A program made the position numbers and the translations under genes. The notes beneath the pieces are model-generated. The model did no database searches and was not told where the DNA came from. It was given only the letters and a program-made list of their open reading frames with translations. Of a stretch of 64,000 nt of DNA, positions 16,748 through 25,786 are shown in pieces; within the stretch, counting starts at the first letter, position 1; every line of letters starts with the position of its first letter. Where the stretch lies: contig JBFLZC010000008.1 in the NCBI GenBank assembly GCA_040756375.1, positions 1 through 64,000 on the forward strand. Direction: 5' to 3'. The stretch comes from VGSG01 sp040756375. Lineage in GTDB: Bacteria; Desulfobacterota; Desulfomonilia; Desulfomonilales; Desulfomonilaceae.

Positions 16748-18010
16748 TTAGTCTTTCTTCTTGCTCTTCTCTTTCTTTTCTTTTTCTTTCCCGGACTCTT
16801 TCTTCTGTTTGTTCTCAGGCTTATCTTTCCCAGTTTTGTTCTTCCAGACCACTGCGCCGCCCTGGCCAAGCCCCACGCAGAGTGTGGTCAGGCCGTATTT
16901 CGCGTCCGGATGCTCTTCGAACCCATGCATAAGATGGCACGCGAGTCTCACGCCGGAAGAAGCAAGCGGATGGCCGAATGCAATCGCTCCGCCGTAGATG
17001 TTCACGCGCGGATCGTCAGGAATCTTGAGCCCGAACTCCTTCATGAATGCGACGCACTGCACTGCAAAGGCCTCGTTGAGCTCTACGAGGCCGATGTCGT
17101 CCATCGTCAGCTCAGCCACTTGGAGCGCCTTCTTTGTCGCAGGAATGGGTCCGATGCCCATTACTTCCGGTTGGACGCCGGCATACGCGAAGGATACCAG
17201 TTGCATCTTGTAATCGATGCCCAGTTCGTCAGCCACGTCTTTGGCCATGAGCAGGCATCCGGCAGCGCCGTCGTTCAACCCCGATGAATTACCGGCTGTG
17301 ACACTACCCATGACTCGGAAAGGAGTGCGCAACTCCGCAAGTTTCTCCATGGTGGTTTCAGGTCGAGGTTGCTCGTCCTTGTCAGCCACCTTCCAGCCCT
17401 CTTTGGTGTACACAGTCATGGGCACGATCATTTCCCCTATCTTGCCCGATTCAATGGCTTTGGCCGCCTTTTGCTGGGAGTGGAGCGAGTACTCGTCCAC
17501 CATTTCCTTGGTGATCTCAGGAAACATGTCGTGGAGGTTTTCCGCGGTGGCTCCCATGGACATGGCGCTCTCGTCCACGAGCTTGTCCGTGAGAAAACGT
17601 GGGTTCGGATCCGCGGTAGAACCCATGGGATGATGGCCCATGTGTTCAACCCCGCCGGCTATGGCGACATCACAAGCACCCAGAGCGATCTCCGATGCCG
17701 CGGTGGTCAGAGCGCTCATGCCGCCTGCGCACATCCGGTCGATGGAAAACCCCGCAGTGGTAACCGGTAGGCCCGCTAGGATAACAGAGGTGCGTCCGAG
17801 CGTGAGTCCCTGGTCTTTTTCTTGGCAGAAAGCAGCCCAGGCGTTTTCCCCGATCATTTCAGGTTTGACCTTTGGATTGCGCCTCATCAGCTCTCTGATC
17901 ACCTTCACCACCATGTCATCGGCCCTGGTGTGCCAGAAGATGCCCTTCTCACCGGCTCGCCCGAATGCAGTCCGTATCGCATCAATCAAAACGACTTTTC
18001 GTGCTTTCAT
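16748..18010 (-). CDS. Thiolase (acetyl-CoA acyltransferase) with a lysine-rich tail
   Basis: A 420-residue thiolase that cleaves 3-ketoacyl-CoA in the last step of beta-oxidation. Cys94 in DRMCAGGMSA is the acylated nucleophile. The GHP motif (AIAFGHPLASSG) and the second catalytic Cys (TLCVGLGQGGA) are present. Oddly, the protein does not end after the usual GGAVVW strand. It continues for about 28 residues of almost pure Lys, Glu and Asp, starting with NKTGKDKPENKQKK. The tail is unlikely to be catalytic and may mediate attachment or solubility. It lies 29 nt after the acyl-CoA dehydrogenase gene. Confidence 0.95.
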   Translation of the reverse strand: MKARKVVLIDAIRTAFGRAGEKGIFWHTRADDMVVKVIRELMRRNPKVKPEMIGENAWAAFCQEKDQGLTLGRTSVILAGLPVTTAGFSIDRMCAGGMSALTTAASEIALGACDVAIAGGVEHMGHHPMGSTADPNPRFLTDKLVDESAMSMGATAENLHDMFPEITKEMVDEYSLHSQQKAAKAIESGKIGEMIVPMTVYTKEGWKVADKDEQPRPETTMEKLAELRTPFRVMGSVTAGNSSGLNDGAAGCLLMAKDVADELGIDYKMQLVSFAYAGVQPEVMGIGPIPATKKALQVAELTMDDIGLVELNEAFAVQCVAFMKEFGLKIPDDPRVNIYGGAIAFGHPLASSGVRLACHLMHGFEEHPDAKYGLTTLCVGLGQGGAVVWKNKTGKDKPENKQKKESGKEKEKKEKSKKKD

Positions 18011-18039
18011 ATGTGAACTCCGATTGGATTGAATGAAGT

Positions 18040-19899
18040 CTAGAAGAGCGCGAAGGACTCTTCCGGGAGATCGATGGCAGACCGCTCCCCACTCATGATC
18101 GCTCGAGCCTTGCCCTTTGCCAGTGAGAGGAACGTGTTGGCAAAGAACTCGGCCGACGCGACCTTCCCGCGATAGAAGGCGGCGCTGCGGTTTGTCTTGA
18201 GCACTTCGGCCTTCTTTTCGGGTGTGTCCGCCTTGGAGTCGCCATAAATCTCTTCGAGCCTTCTATCCGCTATTACCGCTTGCCATAGCAGCATGAAGCC
18301 GACCGCCACGTCACCGAACAGATCCAGATAAGGGCTGGCGTAGAGTATAGGAATCATGAAGTCTTCGGTGATGCTCTTCAGGCCGAAGTAGCGCGTGACC
18401 TCGATGAGCTGAGATCGGGCCGCGTCAAAGGGCTCAACGATATCCTTGAGTCGATAATTCTTCTTTGCGTTGCGCAGCAGATTGCCTGTCTCTTCGACGA
18501 TTGCCTTGAACAGAGCCCCTTGCTTGACCGCGAGTTTGCGGCCCACCAAGTCCAGAGCCTGGATACCGTTTGTGCCTTCGTATATGGAGGTTATTTTGCT
18601 ATCGCGCAGGAATTGCTCCACCGGGTATTCACGGCAATAGCCATAGCCACCGTGTATCTGAACGGCATACTCCGTAACGCGGAAGCCCAGGTCAGAAGTC
18701 CACGACTTGCAAATGGGGATCAGAATATCGAGAAAACCATGATACTTGGCGGCATCCGCTTCGTCTTTGGCTGAACGTACCCTGTCTTCGCAGTAAGCAG
18801 CATAGTAAACGAGCGCCCGAGCGCCTTCCGTCACGCTTTTCATCCACATGAGCATACGGCGTATGTCCGGGTGCTGCATGATGGGAACTTTCGGAGCAGT
18901 AGGATCTCGTAAAGCAATGATCTCAGGGCCTTGGACCCTCTCTTTTGCATATCTGAGCGCGTGCATGTACGCGCCGCTGGCCTGGCTAAGGGCCTGGATG
19001 CCTACCGCGAGGCGAGCTTCATTCATCATGTTAAACATGATCCTCATACCCTCGTTTTCGCCTCCGAGCAGGTATCCGACACAATTCTCCTTTTCGCCGA
19101 AGTTGAGCGCACAGGTGGCGGACCCGTGAATCCCCAGCTTCTTCTCGACAGCCGCGGTGATCACGTCGTTGTCAACCAGCGAGCCGTTCTCGATTCTCCT
19201 TTTCGGAACGATGAATATGCTGATACCTTTTGTCCCTGGAGGTCCACCTTCAACTCGCGCAAGAACCATGTGGATGTTGTTCTCGGTCAGATCATGGTCT
19301 CCCGACGATATGAATATCTTGTTCCCGACGATCGAAAAAGTGCCGTCAGGTTTGCGAATCGCCTTGGTCCGGAGAGCGCCCACATCGCTGCCGGCCTGGG
19401 GTTCTGTGAGACACATGGTGCCTCCCCATTCGCCGGCCAACATCTTGTCCATGTAGGTTCGCTGCTGCTCCTCTGTGCCATACTTCTCAATAAGTCGTGC
19501 GGCCCCTACCGTGAGTCCCGGATACATGAGAAGGGCCTGGTTAGCGGCAATGAACATTTCACTGGATGCGACCGAGAGCAGCGTTGGGAAACCCTGACCG
19601 CCTGCCTCAGGGTCAATCGCGAGTGCGGGCCAACCCCCTTCCACAAAGAGCCGGTACGCATTGTGGAAGGACTCGGGAACTTTCACCTGTCCCGCTTCCA
19701 ACTTGACGCCAACCTGGTCGCCCTCAGCGTTGGTGGGCCAGATTTCGTTCTCCGCGAGCTTCTGGGCCGCGTCCAGGACCATGTCAAACATTTCACGGGA
19801 GTATTCAGAGTATTTCGGCGTTTCGCACAACTCCTCCAGTCGTAACTGCTCGTAGAGCACGAATTTTACGTCGCGCTCGTCAACCAGGAGATTGGCCAT
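18040..19899 (-). CDS. Acyl-CoA dehydrogenase, long form
   Basis: A 619-residue flavoprotein that introduces the 2,3-double bond into acyl-CoA, passing electrons to ETF. The FAD/substrate segments are present: MCLTEPQAGSDVGAL (162-176) and QIHGGYGYCREYPVEQFLRD (414-433). Glu441 in YEGTNGIQALD is the expected catalytic base. About 150 extra C-terminal residues correspond to the acyl-CoA dehydrogenase C-terminal extension seen in the roughly 600-residue subfamily. GGAGGG lies upstream of the ATG. It is the first gene of the operon with thiolase and the FadB-like enzyme, so the three cover a full turn of beta-oxidation. Confidence 0.95.
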   Translation of the reverse strand: MANLLVDERDVKFVLYEQLRLEELCETPKYSEYSREMFDMVLDAAQKLAENEIWPTNAEGDQVGVKLEAGQVKVPESFHNAYRLFVEGGWPALAIDPEAGGQGFPTLLSVASSEMFIAANQALLMYPGLTVGAARLIEKYGTEEQQRTYMDKMLAGEWGGTMCLTEPQAGSDVGALRTKAIRKPDGTFSIVGNKIFISSGDHDLTENNIHMVLARVEGGPPGTKGISIFIVPKRRIENGSLVDNDVITAAVEKKLGIHGSATCALNFGEKENCVGYLLGGENEGMRIMFNMMNEARLAVGIQALSQASGAYMHALRYAKERVQGPEIIALRDPTAPKVPIMQHPDIRRMLMWMKSVTEGARALVYYAAYCEDRVRSAKDEADAAKYHGFLDILIPICKSWTSDLGFRVTEYAVQIHGGYGYCREYPVEQFLRDSKITSIYEGTNGIQALDLVGRKLAVKQGALFKAIVEETGNLLRNAKKNYRLKDIVEPFDAARSQLIEVTRYFGLKSITEDFMIPILYASPYLDLFGDVAVGFMLLWQAVIADRRLEEIYGDSKADTPEKKAEVLKTNRSAAFYRGKVASAEFFANTFLSLAKGKARAIMSGERSAIDLPEESFALF

Positions 19900-19977
19900 T
19901 CCTTGTTTCCCTCCTTATGCGAATAAACGAAGATGCTGGATGTTTGCTGGGATTCATTTTCACGCGTAATCGTTTAC

Positions 19978-20005
19978 CATATATCACTTGTTCTCGTTGA
20001 CGCAA
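19978..20005 (-). promoter_or_regulatory. Candidate promoter for the beta-oxidation operon
   Basis: On the minus strand TTGCGT (20005-20000) and TATATG (19983-19978) are separated by 16 nt. They sit about 80 nt upstream of the acyl-CoA dehydrogenase start. The remainder of the 19900-20273 gap shows no gene. A plus-strand TATACT at 20092 lacks a good -35 box. Confidence 0.35.
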
Positions 20006-20273
20006 CGATTTTCAAGCAGGTTTCTTCTTTTCTGTCGGTGAAGAGCGTGCCCGCATTCATTTCTCGGCCCTGGCGAAAGCGTTGTCGTGCTATACTCGTT
20101 TCCCCTGGGCGGCCATATCGGAACCTGCGGACCGCCTAGCCAACCGGCCGAATCCGACTAGGCTCGCGTTGTCAGTCCCGCATCCGGTTGCCACTTTGGG
20201 ATAAGCGCGGGTCTCGGTCCGTGGCAAGGCCAACAATGGACTACGACAACTTATTGTTCCGGAGATTTCTAAT

Positions 20274-21146
20274 ATGACCTGGGAAGAACTGAACAAGAAA
20301 GCCGTGGACCTCTTTCAGAAGGGTTCTTATATTCAAGCCATGCAGGCTGGCGAAGAAGCCGTGAGCGCGGCAGAGGCCCAGTTTGGAGCCCACGACCCGC
20401 GCCTGGCACGAAGCCTAAACAACTTGGCGGAAATGTATCGAGCGCGCGCGGATTATTCACGCGCGGAGCCTCTCTGGAAGCGAGCCCTGGAGATACGGGA
20501 AGCCGCTCTGGGGAAAAATCATCCCGACGTGGCCGTGTCGCTCAACAACCTCGCCGGCGCGGCATTCGAGCAAGGCAGGTACGACGTGGCAGAAAGGCTC
20601 CTCGATCGAGCGCTGAGGATACTTGAAAAGGCCTTGGGCCGTGATCATCCCGACGTGGCCACGACGCTCGACAATATCGCTGCTCTTTATCGTGCCCAGG
20701 GCAAGATGCCCGGAACAGTCCCGTTGTATCGGAGAGCATTGGCAATCCGTGAGAAAGCATTAGGACCTGACCACCCTGAAGTGGGCCTCACGCTGAATGC
20801 ACTCGCAGGGCTGTATTACTCTGAAAGTCGGTTCGTAGACGCAGAGCCGCTTTATCGGCGAGCCCTAGAAGTCGCGGAGAAGAACTTCGGCCCGCACCAC
20901 CTTCACGTGGCAGGTTCCCTGAATAGCCTTGCGGCGACTCTGAGCGGCTTGGGAAGATTTGAAGAGGCCGAACCCCTCCTTCTGAGAGCACAGCAAATCA
21001 TCGAAACCAATCTGGGCGAGAAACATCCCGAGGTCGCGGCAGGTCTGGAGAATTTGGCTGAATTCTATGACGGGATCAACAAGCCCGAGGAAGCAGATAA
21101 ATACAGGAAAAGGGCTGCCGAGATCTTGGCCCGCCGCGGCTCGTGA
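20274..21146 (+). CDS. Tetratricopeptide-repeat protein (kinesin light-chain type)
   Basis: A 290-residue cytosolic protein with six consecutive 42-residue TPR units of the TPR_10/TPR_12 kind, each with the pattern ALxIREKALGxDHPxVAxSLNNLAxLY. It has no signal peptide, membrane segment or extra catalytic domain, so it is probably a protein-binding scaffold. It is monocistronic and convergent with moaC, only 3 nt apart. The partner cannot be read from context. Confidence 0.88.
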   Translation: MTWEELNKKAVDLFQKGSYIQAMQAGEEAVSAAEAQFGAHDPRLARSLNNLAEMYRARADYSRAEPLWKRALEIREAALGKNHPDVAVSLNNLAGAAFEQGRYDVAERLLDRALRILEKALGRDHPDVATTLDNIAALYRAQGKMPGTVPLYRRALAIREKALGPDHPEVGLTLNALAGLYYSESRFVDAEPLYRRALEVAEKNFGPHHLHVAGSLNSLAATLSGLGRFEEAEPLLLRAQQIIETNLGEKHPEVAAGLENLAEFYDGINKPEEADKYRKRAAEILARRGS

Positions 21147-21149
21147 TCC

Positions 21150-21632
21150 TTATTCAGTGGCCCTCACAAAATGACCGGAGCGGCCGCCTGACTTCTCCAT
21201 CAGGCGAATCCCCGATATGACCATTTCTCGATCCACTGCCTTGCACATGTCGTAAATAGTCAGGCCCGCTACCGCTACCGCGGTCAGGGCTTCCATCTCG
21301 ACTCCTGTGCGTGCGTCCACCTTCACCTTAGCTTCGATCTCGATGACGGAGCGAGTGCTGTCAGGGTAGAAGTCCACATTGACCGAAACAAGCGGCAATG
21401 GATGAGCAAGCGGGATGAGGCCCGCGGTCTTCTTGGCAGCCATGATAGCGGCTATTCGAGCAACCCCCAGAACGTCTCCTTTGGTTGCTCTGCCTGTAAG
21501 AACGAGATCCAGTGTATCCGGTTTCATGCGGATTTCGCCTCGGGCCAGCGCTTCTCTGTGGGTGACGTCTTTCTCGCCCACATCAACCATGCGGGCTTGT
21601 CCACGTTCGTCAAAGTGAGTGAATTCAGCCAT
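21150..21632 (-). CDS. moaC: Cyclic pyranopterin monophosphate synthase MoaC
   Basis: MoaC rearranges the GTP-derived 3',8-cyclo intermediate to cyclic pyranopterin monophosphate, the first stable precursor of molybdopterin. The 160-residue protein matches the family from end to end: FTHFDERGQARMVDVGEK, ATKGDVLGVARIA, GLIPLAHPLPL, and TGVEMEALTAVAVAGLTIYDMCKAVD with the catalytic Asp and Lys. It lies 45 nt downstream of hisD on the same strand, an unusual pairing that implies only co-transcription. Confidence 0.97.
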   Translation of the reverse strand: MAEFTHFDERGQARMVDVGEKDVTHREALARGEIRMKPDTLDLVLTGRATKGDVLGVARIAAIMAAKKTAGLIPLAHPLPLVSVNVDFYPDSTRSVIEIEAKVKVDARTGVEMEALTAVAVAGLTIYDMCKAVDREMVISGIRLMEKSGGRSGHFVRATE

Positions 21633-21677
21633 GAAGTCTGCTCCTGGTCGAGCCGAAGCCTGCTTTGTCTCGTTTGC

Positions 21678-23003
21678 TCACGTTTTTGGCGGAGGCCAAT
21701 CCTTCTCCAGTCTGTGCTCCAGCGCGGCCGCGTGAGCTGCAAATCCTTCGTACCGGGCGAGCACGAGAGTCTTGGGCGCGAGATCTTGAAAACCCTCTGC
21801 TGAGACCCGTGAAAACGACATTCGCCGGGTGAAATCCCGCACCGACAAGGCCGAGGCAGTCCTGGCGAAACCCGATGTCGGGAGAATCGCGTTGGGGCCT
21901 ATCGAGTAATTGGCCAATGTGCCGGGAGTGTATGGCCCAATGAGCACTTCGCCCGCGTACTTGATCCGATCAAGGACCTCTTCAGGCTCGCGGGTAAGAA
22001 CGTGCAGGTGCTCGGGCGCGAATCCGTTGATGAACTCCACGGCCGCATCCAACGAAGGGGCGAGCACCACGCCGCCGCTGGAGGACAAGACAGCCTCACA
22101 GAAAGAACGCCGGTCTTCGGGTAATGCTTTGAGCTGTTGAGGTATTAGTTGCAGGGCCTTCCGGGCAAGCTCAGGATCGGTGGTAACCAGATACGCAGAC
22201 GAATCAGGACCGTGCTCCGCCTCGATGAGCAGATCCACGATAGCAGTGAGCGGGTCTGCCGAGTCGTCGGCCAGCACAATGGCCTCGCTGGGGCCCGCGG
22301 GAAGGCCCGTATCCACTTCCGACGCCAGCAATTGCTTTGCCGCAAGCACGTATCCCGAACCTGGGCCCACGATCTTATCAACCCGAGGTATTGTCTCGGT
22401 GCCGAACGCGAGAGCAGCGATCGCCTGGACCCCTCCGACGGCAAAGACAGTGTCTATTCCGATCATGCGAGCAGCCGCAATGGTGGCCATGTCAGCTTTG
22501 CCCGACCGGTCGGGAGGAGTCGCCACCACAATCTTCTTCACTCCGGCTACTCGTGCAGGAACGCCGGCCATCATCATCATGGATGGGAAGGACCCCTTGC
22601 CTCTCGGGATGTACAAACCAACCGCGGCCAGAGGAATCACTTTTTCGCCGGCCCAGATCCCCGGCATGATTTCCATCTCCCAGGTCTCGGGTTCAGCCTG
22701 GCGTTCATGAAATTTCCTGATGTTGGCTATCGATACTTCCAGTGCTTCCCTCAGGTTGTCCGGGAGATCTCGGACCGCCCGATCCATTTCCTCCAAGGGC
22801 ACGCGAAAGGCCGAGGGGTCCATGTCCGCACGGTCAAAAAGCTTGATAAGGTCGCGCACTGCTGCGTCCCCGCGGATTCGCACATCGTCAATCAGGGGTT
22901 TCACCTGCGACATAAGATCGCTGAAGTCCACCGCGGTCCGCCGATAGAGCCCCTCGATTTGAGAAGCGCTCATGTCTTGCAGTACGAAGTAGTTGATCTT
23001 CAT
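21678..23003 (-). CDS. hisD: Histidinol dehydrogenase
   Basis: HisD carries out the last two steps of histidine synthesis, oxidising L-histidinol to L-histidine with two NAD+ and a bound zinc. The protein is 441 residues from the ATG at 23003, which has GAGG 7 nt upstream; an upstream in-frame start at 23021 is less likely. Conserved segments include KVIPLAAVGLYIPRGKGSFPSMMMM, KIVGPGSGYV, GPSEAIVLAD and the zinc/active-site FAPEHLHVLT. No other his gene is near. HisD-like enzymes can also act on other amino alcohols, but overall similarity favours HisD. Confidence 0.95.
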   Translation of the reverse strand: MKINYFVLQDMSASQIEGLYRRTAVDFSDLMSQVKPLIDDVRIRGDAAVRDLIKLFDRADMDPSAFRVPLEEMDRAVRDLPDNLREALEVSIANIRKFHERQAEPETWEMEIMPGIWAGEKVIPLAAVGLYIPRGKGSFPSMMMMAGVPARVAGVKKIVVATPPDRSGKADMATIAAARMIGIDTVFAVGGVQAIAALAFGTETIPRVDKIVGPGSGYVLAAKQLLASEVDTGLPAGPSEAIVLADDSADPLTAIVDLLIEAEHGPDSSAYLVTTDPELARKALQLIPQQLKALPEDRRSFCEAVLSSSGGVVLAPSLDAAVEFINGFAPEHLHVLTREPEEVLDRIKYAGEVLIGPYTPGTLANYSIGPNAILPTSGFARTASALSVRDFTRRMSFSRVSAEGFQDLAPKTLVLARYEGFAAHAAALEHRLEKDWPPPKT

Positions 23004-23230
23004 GACTGCCTCGTTCAGCAACGACCTTCATGATGCCGGAAAGGCATGCAAGTCCGGGAGTATTTGTCAGGAAGAGCGGCACTCATGGTTGCACGGAACG
23101 TGCCTTCGGTCAATACAGCGTGCGCTGCGGCGTGTCCTGAACGGTCCACGCCTTTTCACATCCGGCCATTTAAGTTATTATCAACTGCGACCTTCCTTCA
23201 ATCTCCAATTTTACCGCGTGAGACACGTTT

Positions 23231-24157
23231 ATGGACAAATACGAAGGCAGGACAAAGGAAGATATCTTCATCAGTGAATTGATAAACGAGGCTCGTGAGA
23301 TCCTCCAAAAGGTCGGTTCGCCTACTCCTCCGCGAATCTTGATTGAGAGCATTGTCAAGGAGCTTCAGGCTCTTGGTCCAAAGGACTCCCGGGAAGAACC
23401 ACGATCCGAAGAAGAGATCTGGAACCAGATTCGCCGGCAAATTGTTCGTGCCGCGTACGCCACCAGGCCTTATTGCATCAGGTGCGGGACATGCTGCGCG
23501 TCCGGCAGCCCCACTCTAGTAGAGCAAGATATCGAGCTGTTTTTCAAAGGAGTCTTGAAACCCGAGCACGTGGAGACGCTCCGACAGGGAGAAATGACCT
23601 ATTCCAGCATCACCGAAGAAACGGCTCCCCTCGAACAAGAAGCTATCAAAATCAAAGAGAGGCCAGATACCAAGACGTGTGTCTTTCTGGACGAGAAGGA
23701 GCGGGCTTGCCTGATCTACGAATTCCGGCCGGCCCAATGCCGTGGCCAGGAATGCTGGAACCCGGACAACTCACAGGGCATTGAGGATCTGCCGAAGTTG
23801 ACCAGGAAGCCGCTTCTGGAACCGACAGGAGTGCTGTGGGAGATCATCGAACGGCATGAAGAGCGCTGCTCGCATGACGAGTTGCGCCGAGTAATTGCAC
23901 GCCTGGCAAGCACCAAGGGTCAAACCGTGGAGCAAGTGCTGGACATGCTCCGGTACGACCAGCATGTTCGGGAGTTTGCCGCGGAGCACTTCAACTTGGC
24001 GCCGGGCACACTGGATTTCTTTTTCGGCCGATCTCTGCGGGAAACCGTTCACCTGTACGGCCTTGTAGTAAAGGATCAACCGGATGGAACTTTCTTGCTC
24101 ACCACCACGGAGGCCGCGGTCACATCTCACGAGACTCCTGATCACCAATCCTTGTAG
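23231..24157 (+). CDS. YkgJ-family cysteine-cluster protein
   Basis: A 308-residue cytosolic protein with the CxxCxxCC signature (YCIRCGTCCASG, about residues 80-91), then CVFLDEKERACLIYEFRPAQCRGQEC. This is the YkgJ/UPF0153 pattern, predicted to bind Zn or an Fe-S cluster. Members are often linked to modification or metal-storage functions, but no reaction is established. The N-terminal 75 residues and the C-terminal 120 residues are not recognised. Its 3' end overlaps the convergent glycosyltransferase gene by 16 nt, so the two cannot have conventional separate terminators. Confidence 0.8.
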   Translation: MDKYEGRTKEDIFISELINEAREILQKVGSPTPPRILIESIVKELQALGPKDSREEPRSEEEIWNQIRRQIVRAAYATRPYCIRCGTCCASGSPTLVEQDIELFFKGVLKPEHVETLRQGEMTYSSITEETAPLEQEAIKIKERPDTKTCVFLDEKERACLIYEFRPAQCRGQECWNPDNSQGIEDLPKLTRKPLLEPTGVLWEIIERHEERCSHDELRRVIARLASTKGQTVEQVLDMLRYDQHVREFAAEHFNLAPGTLDFFFGRSLRETVHLYGLVVKDQPDGTFLLTTTEAAVTSHETPDHQSL

Positions 24158-25743
24158 AAGAGTGATCTGGGGCCGAGCCTGACCGGAGAGAATGGATTGA
24201 AATCGACACCCCGGCACACATAGACCTCTCTAATGCTCTCCCCATGATATTGAACGTGGTACGTCGGGAGGGCCTCCACCTCTTGGAAATTCTCGTACAC
24301 TGTGACTCGCCCCGGAGCTGAGGGAACCAGCGGCTTAGGTGACACGAAGAGGATCGATCGGCCCTGAAGGTCATCAAAGGACGGCGCCCAAACATCGAAT
24401 TGGGTTGGGCGCTTCCAGGGCGCGAGGTAGCGGACTTTGGGATTCCCGGGGACGTTAAACTCCAACAGTGCACAGAGCTGATAGCTGTCCGCTGCAATAA
24501 CGTCGTCAGGCTTAGCCAGCTTTCCTACGTGAGCGCCAAGCTCTTTCCAGCCTCGCGTTTCCCACACGACGCGGTCCGTCTTGCCGAGCTTCCTTTCCAA
24601 GTCGGCCGGGAGCAGCCCCAGCCATGCGTGCAGCACCACCACAACCGAAGGCACAACCGCGACCAGAACCGCCCATCGGAAGAACGAACGGTTGACGCGC
24701 GACCAATGGCGGCCTGGGAGATCGGCTTGCGCGCGGGCAATCACCTCCACCACAAGAATTGCCGCGGGCGCGTACCCAACAAAAGCCCAATTCGCTTCCA
24801 CATGCCCGAAGAAAGCCAAGACTCCGAAGAGGAAGAGAGGCAGAGAAAAGGCCAGCAGGAGCACGGTCTTGGGATCAGGGCGCAAGATAGTGTGTAAGAT
24901 ACTTGACCCCAATGCGGCAACCAGCGCTGCGTAGAAGAGGGGCGACACCACAAGTATCTGTGCCAGATGGTAGGTGATTCCGTCCGATATTCGTGTCCAC
25001 AGCGACTGCGCGCCTGAACCGATGAAGAGAATGTGGTATAGCGAAGCCCAATCGTGTTGCACGTTCCACCAGATGATGGGCAACGTGAACACCGCGGCGA
25101 TCAATGCGGCAATCCAGGGCTCCCGTCGATACAGGTGCTTTCGGTGCCGGCCGCCCAAGAGCAAGAAGAGCAGCACCGAGATCACCACCAACACACCGGT
25201 GTACTTGCTCTGGATCGCGAGCCCTGATGTGAGCCCCATCACGAAAAACCAGCGGCTATTCTCTTTCTCGATGAACCGGACCGCGGCCCACACGGTCGCC
25301 AGCCAGAAGAAGAGCAAGGCATTGTCATGGATGGCAGCACTTCCTCCCAGGAAAGCTACCGGAGCCAGGTTTACAACGAGAGCGCAGAATAGGGCTCGCA
25401 GCCTATCACCAAAGAGATCGAAGCTGATGCGATAGACGAGATAGCTGCTCCACAGGGAAAGAACGAGAAACGGGAAGCGCACGGAAAAGGGACTATAGTC
25501 GCCGAACAACCACGTGGAGACGCGGATAAGATACGCCACGCCGCCGGAATTGTCGAAATAGGACCAATCCAGACGCCTGGACCAGGCCCAGTAGCTGCAT
25601 TCGTCAGGGATTAGATTGAAAGCCCACGTGAAGACAAAGCGCCACGCGAAGACGGCCGCAAGCCCAAGCACAATCCATAACGCGACATGCGCGGGAGGAG
25701 TTTCAGGAATGCCTCGATCCGGCCCTTCCGGCTCGCGATTCAT
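24142..25743 (-). CDS. GT39/ArnT-like membrane glycosyltransferase
   Basis: A polyprenyl-phosphate-sugar-dependent glycosyltransferase of the PMT/ArnT (GT39, PMT_2) type with about 10-12 membrane helices. The first periplasmic loop has the expected acidic and aromatic residues (NLIPDECSYWAWSRRLDWSYFDNSGG). A family-type second loop includes VNLAPVAFLGG. The soluble C-terminal part starts near residue 400. I use the ATG at 25743, because the longer frame to 25800 would overlap the upstream CDF gene and adds no recognisable sequence. Sugar donor and acceptor are unknown; lipid A or protein glycosylation are both possible. Confidence 0.85.
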   Translation of the reverse strand: MNREPEGPDRGIPETPPAHVALWIVLGLAAVFAWRFVFTWAFNLIPDECSYWAWSRRLDWSYFDNSGGVAYLIRVSTWLFGDYSPFSVRFPFLVLSLWSSYLVYRISFDLFGDRLRALFCALVVNLAPVAFLGGSAAIHDNALLFFWLATVWAAVRFIEKENSRWFFVMGLTSGLAIQSKYTGVLVVISVLLFLLLGGRHRKHLYRREPWIAALIAAVFTLPIIWWNVQHDWASLYHILFIGSGAQSLWTRISDGITYHLAQILVVSPLFYAALVAALGSSILHTILRPDPKTVLLLAFSLPLFLFGVLAFFGHVEANWAFVGYAPAAILVVEVIARAQADLPGRHWSRVNRSFFRWAVLVAVVPSVVVVLHAWLGLLPADLERKLGKTDRVVWETRGWKELGAHVGKLAKPDDVIAADSYQLCALLEFNVPGNPKVRYLAPWKRPTQFDVWAPSFDDLQGRSILFVSPKPLVPSAPGRVTVYENFQEVEALPTYHVQYHGESIREVYVCRGVDFNPFSPVRLGPRSLFYKDW

Positions 25744-25786
25744 GCTCCGCCCTGTGCCGAGTGCTTCATGGATTGGCTCCACAGAC

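Noticed and set aside
18931..19845. Plus-strand frame of 304 codons opposite the acyl-CoA dehydrogenase
   Set aside because: Shadow of the conserved acyl-CoA dehydrogenase gene; no ribosome site or family pattern.
22149..23033. Plus-strand frame of 294 codons opposite hisD
   Set aside because: Shadow of hisD, with no protein-like composition.
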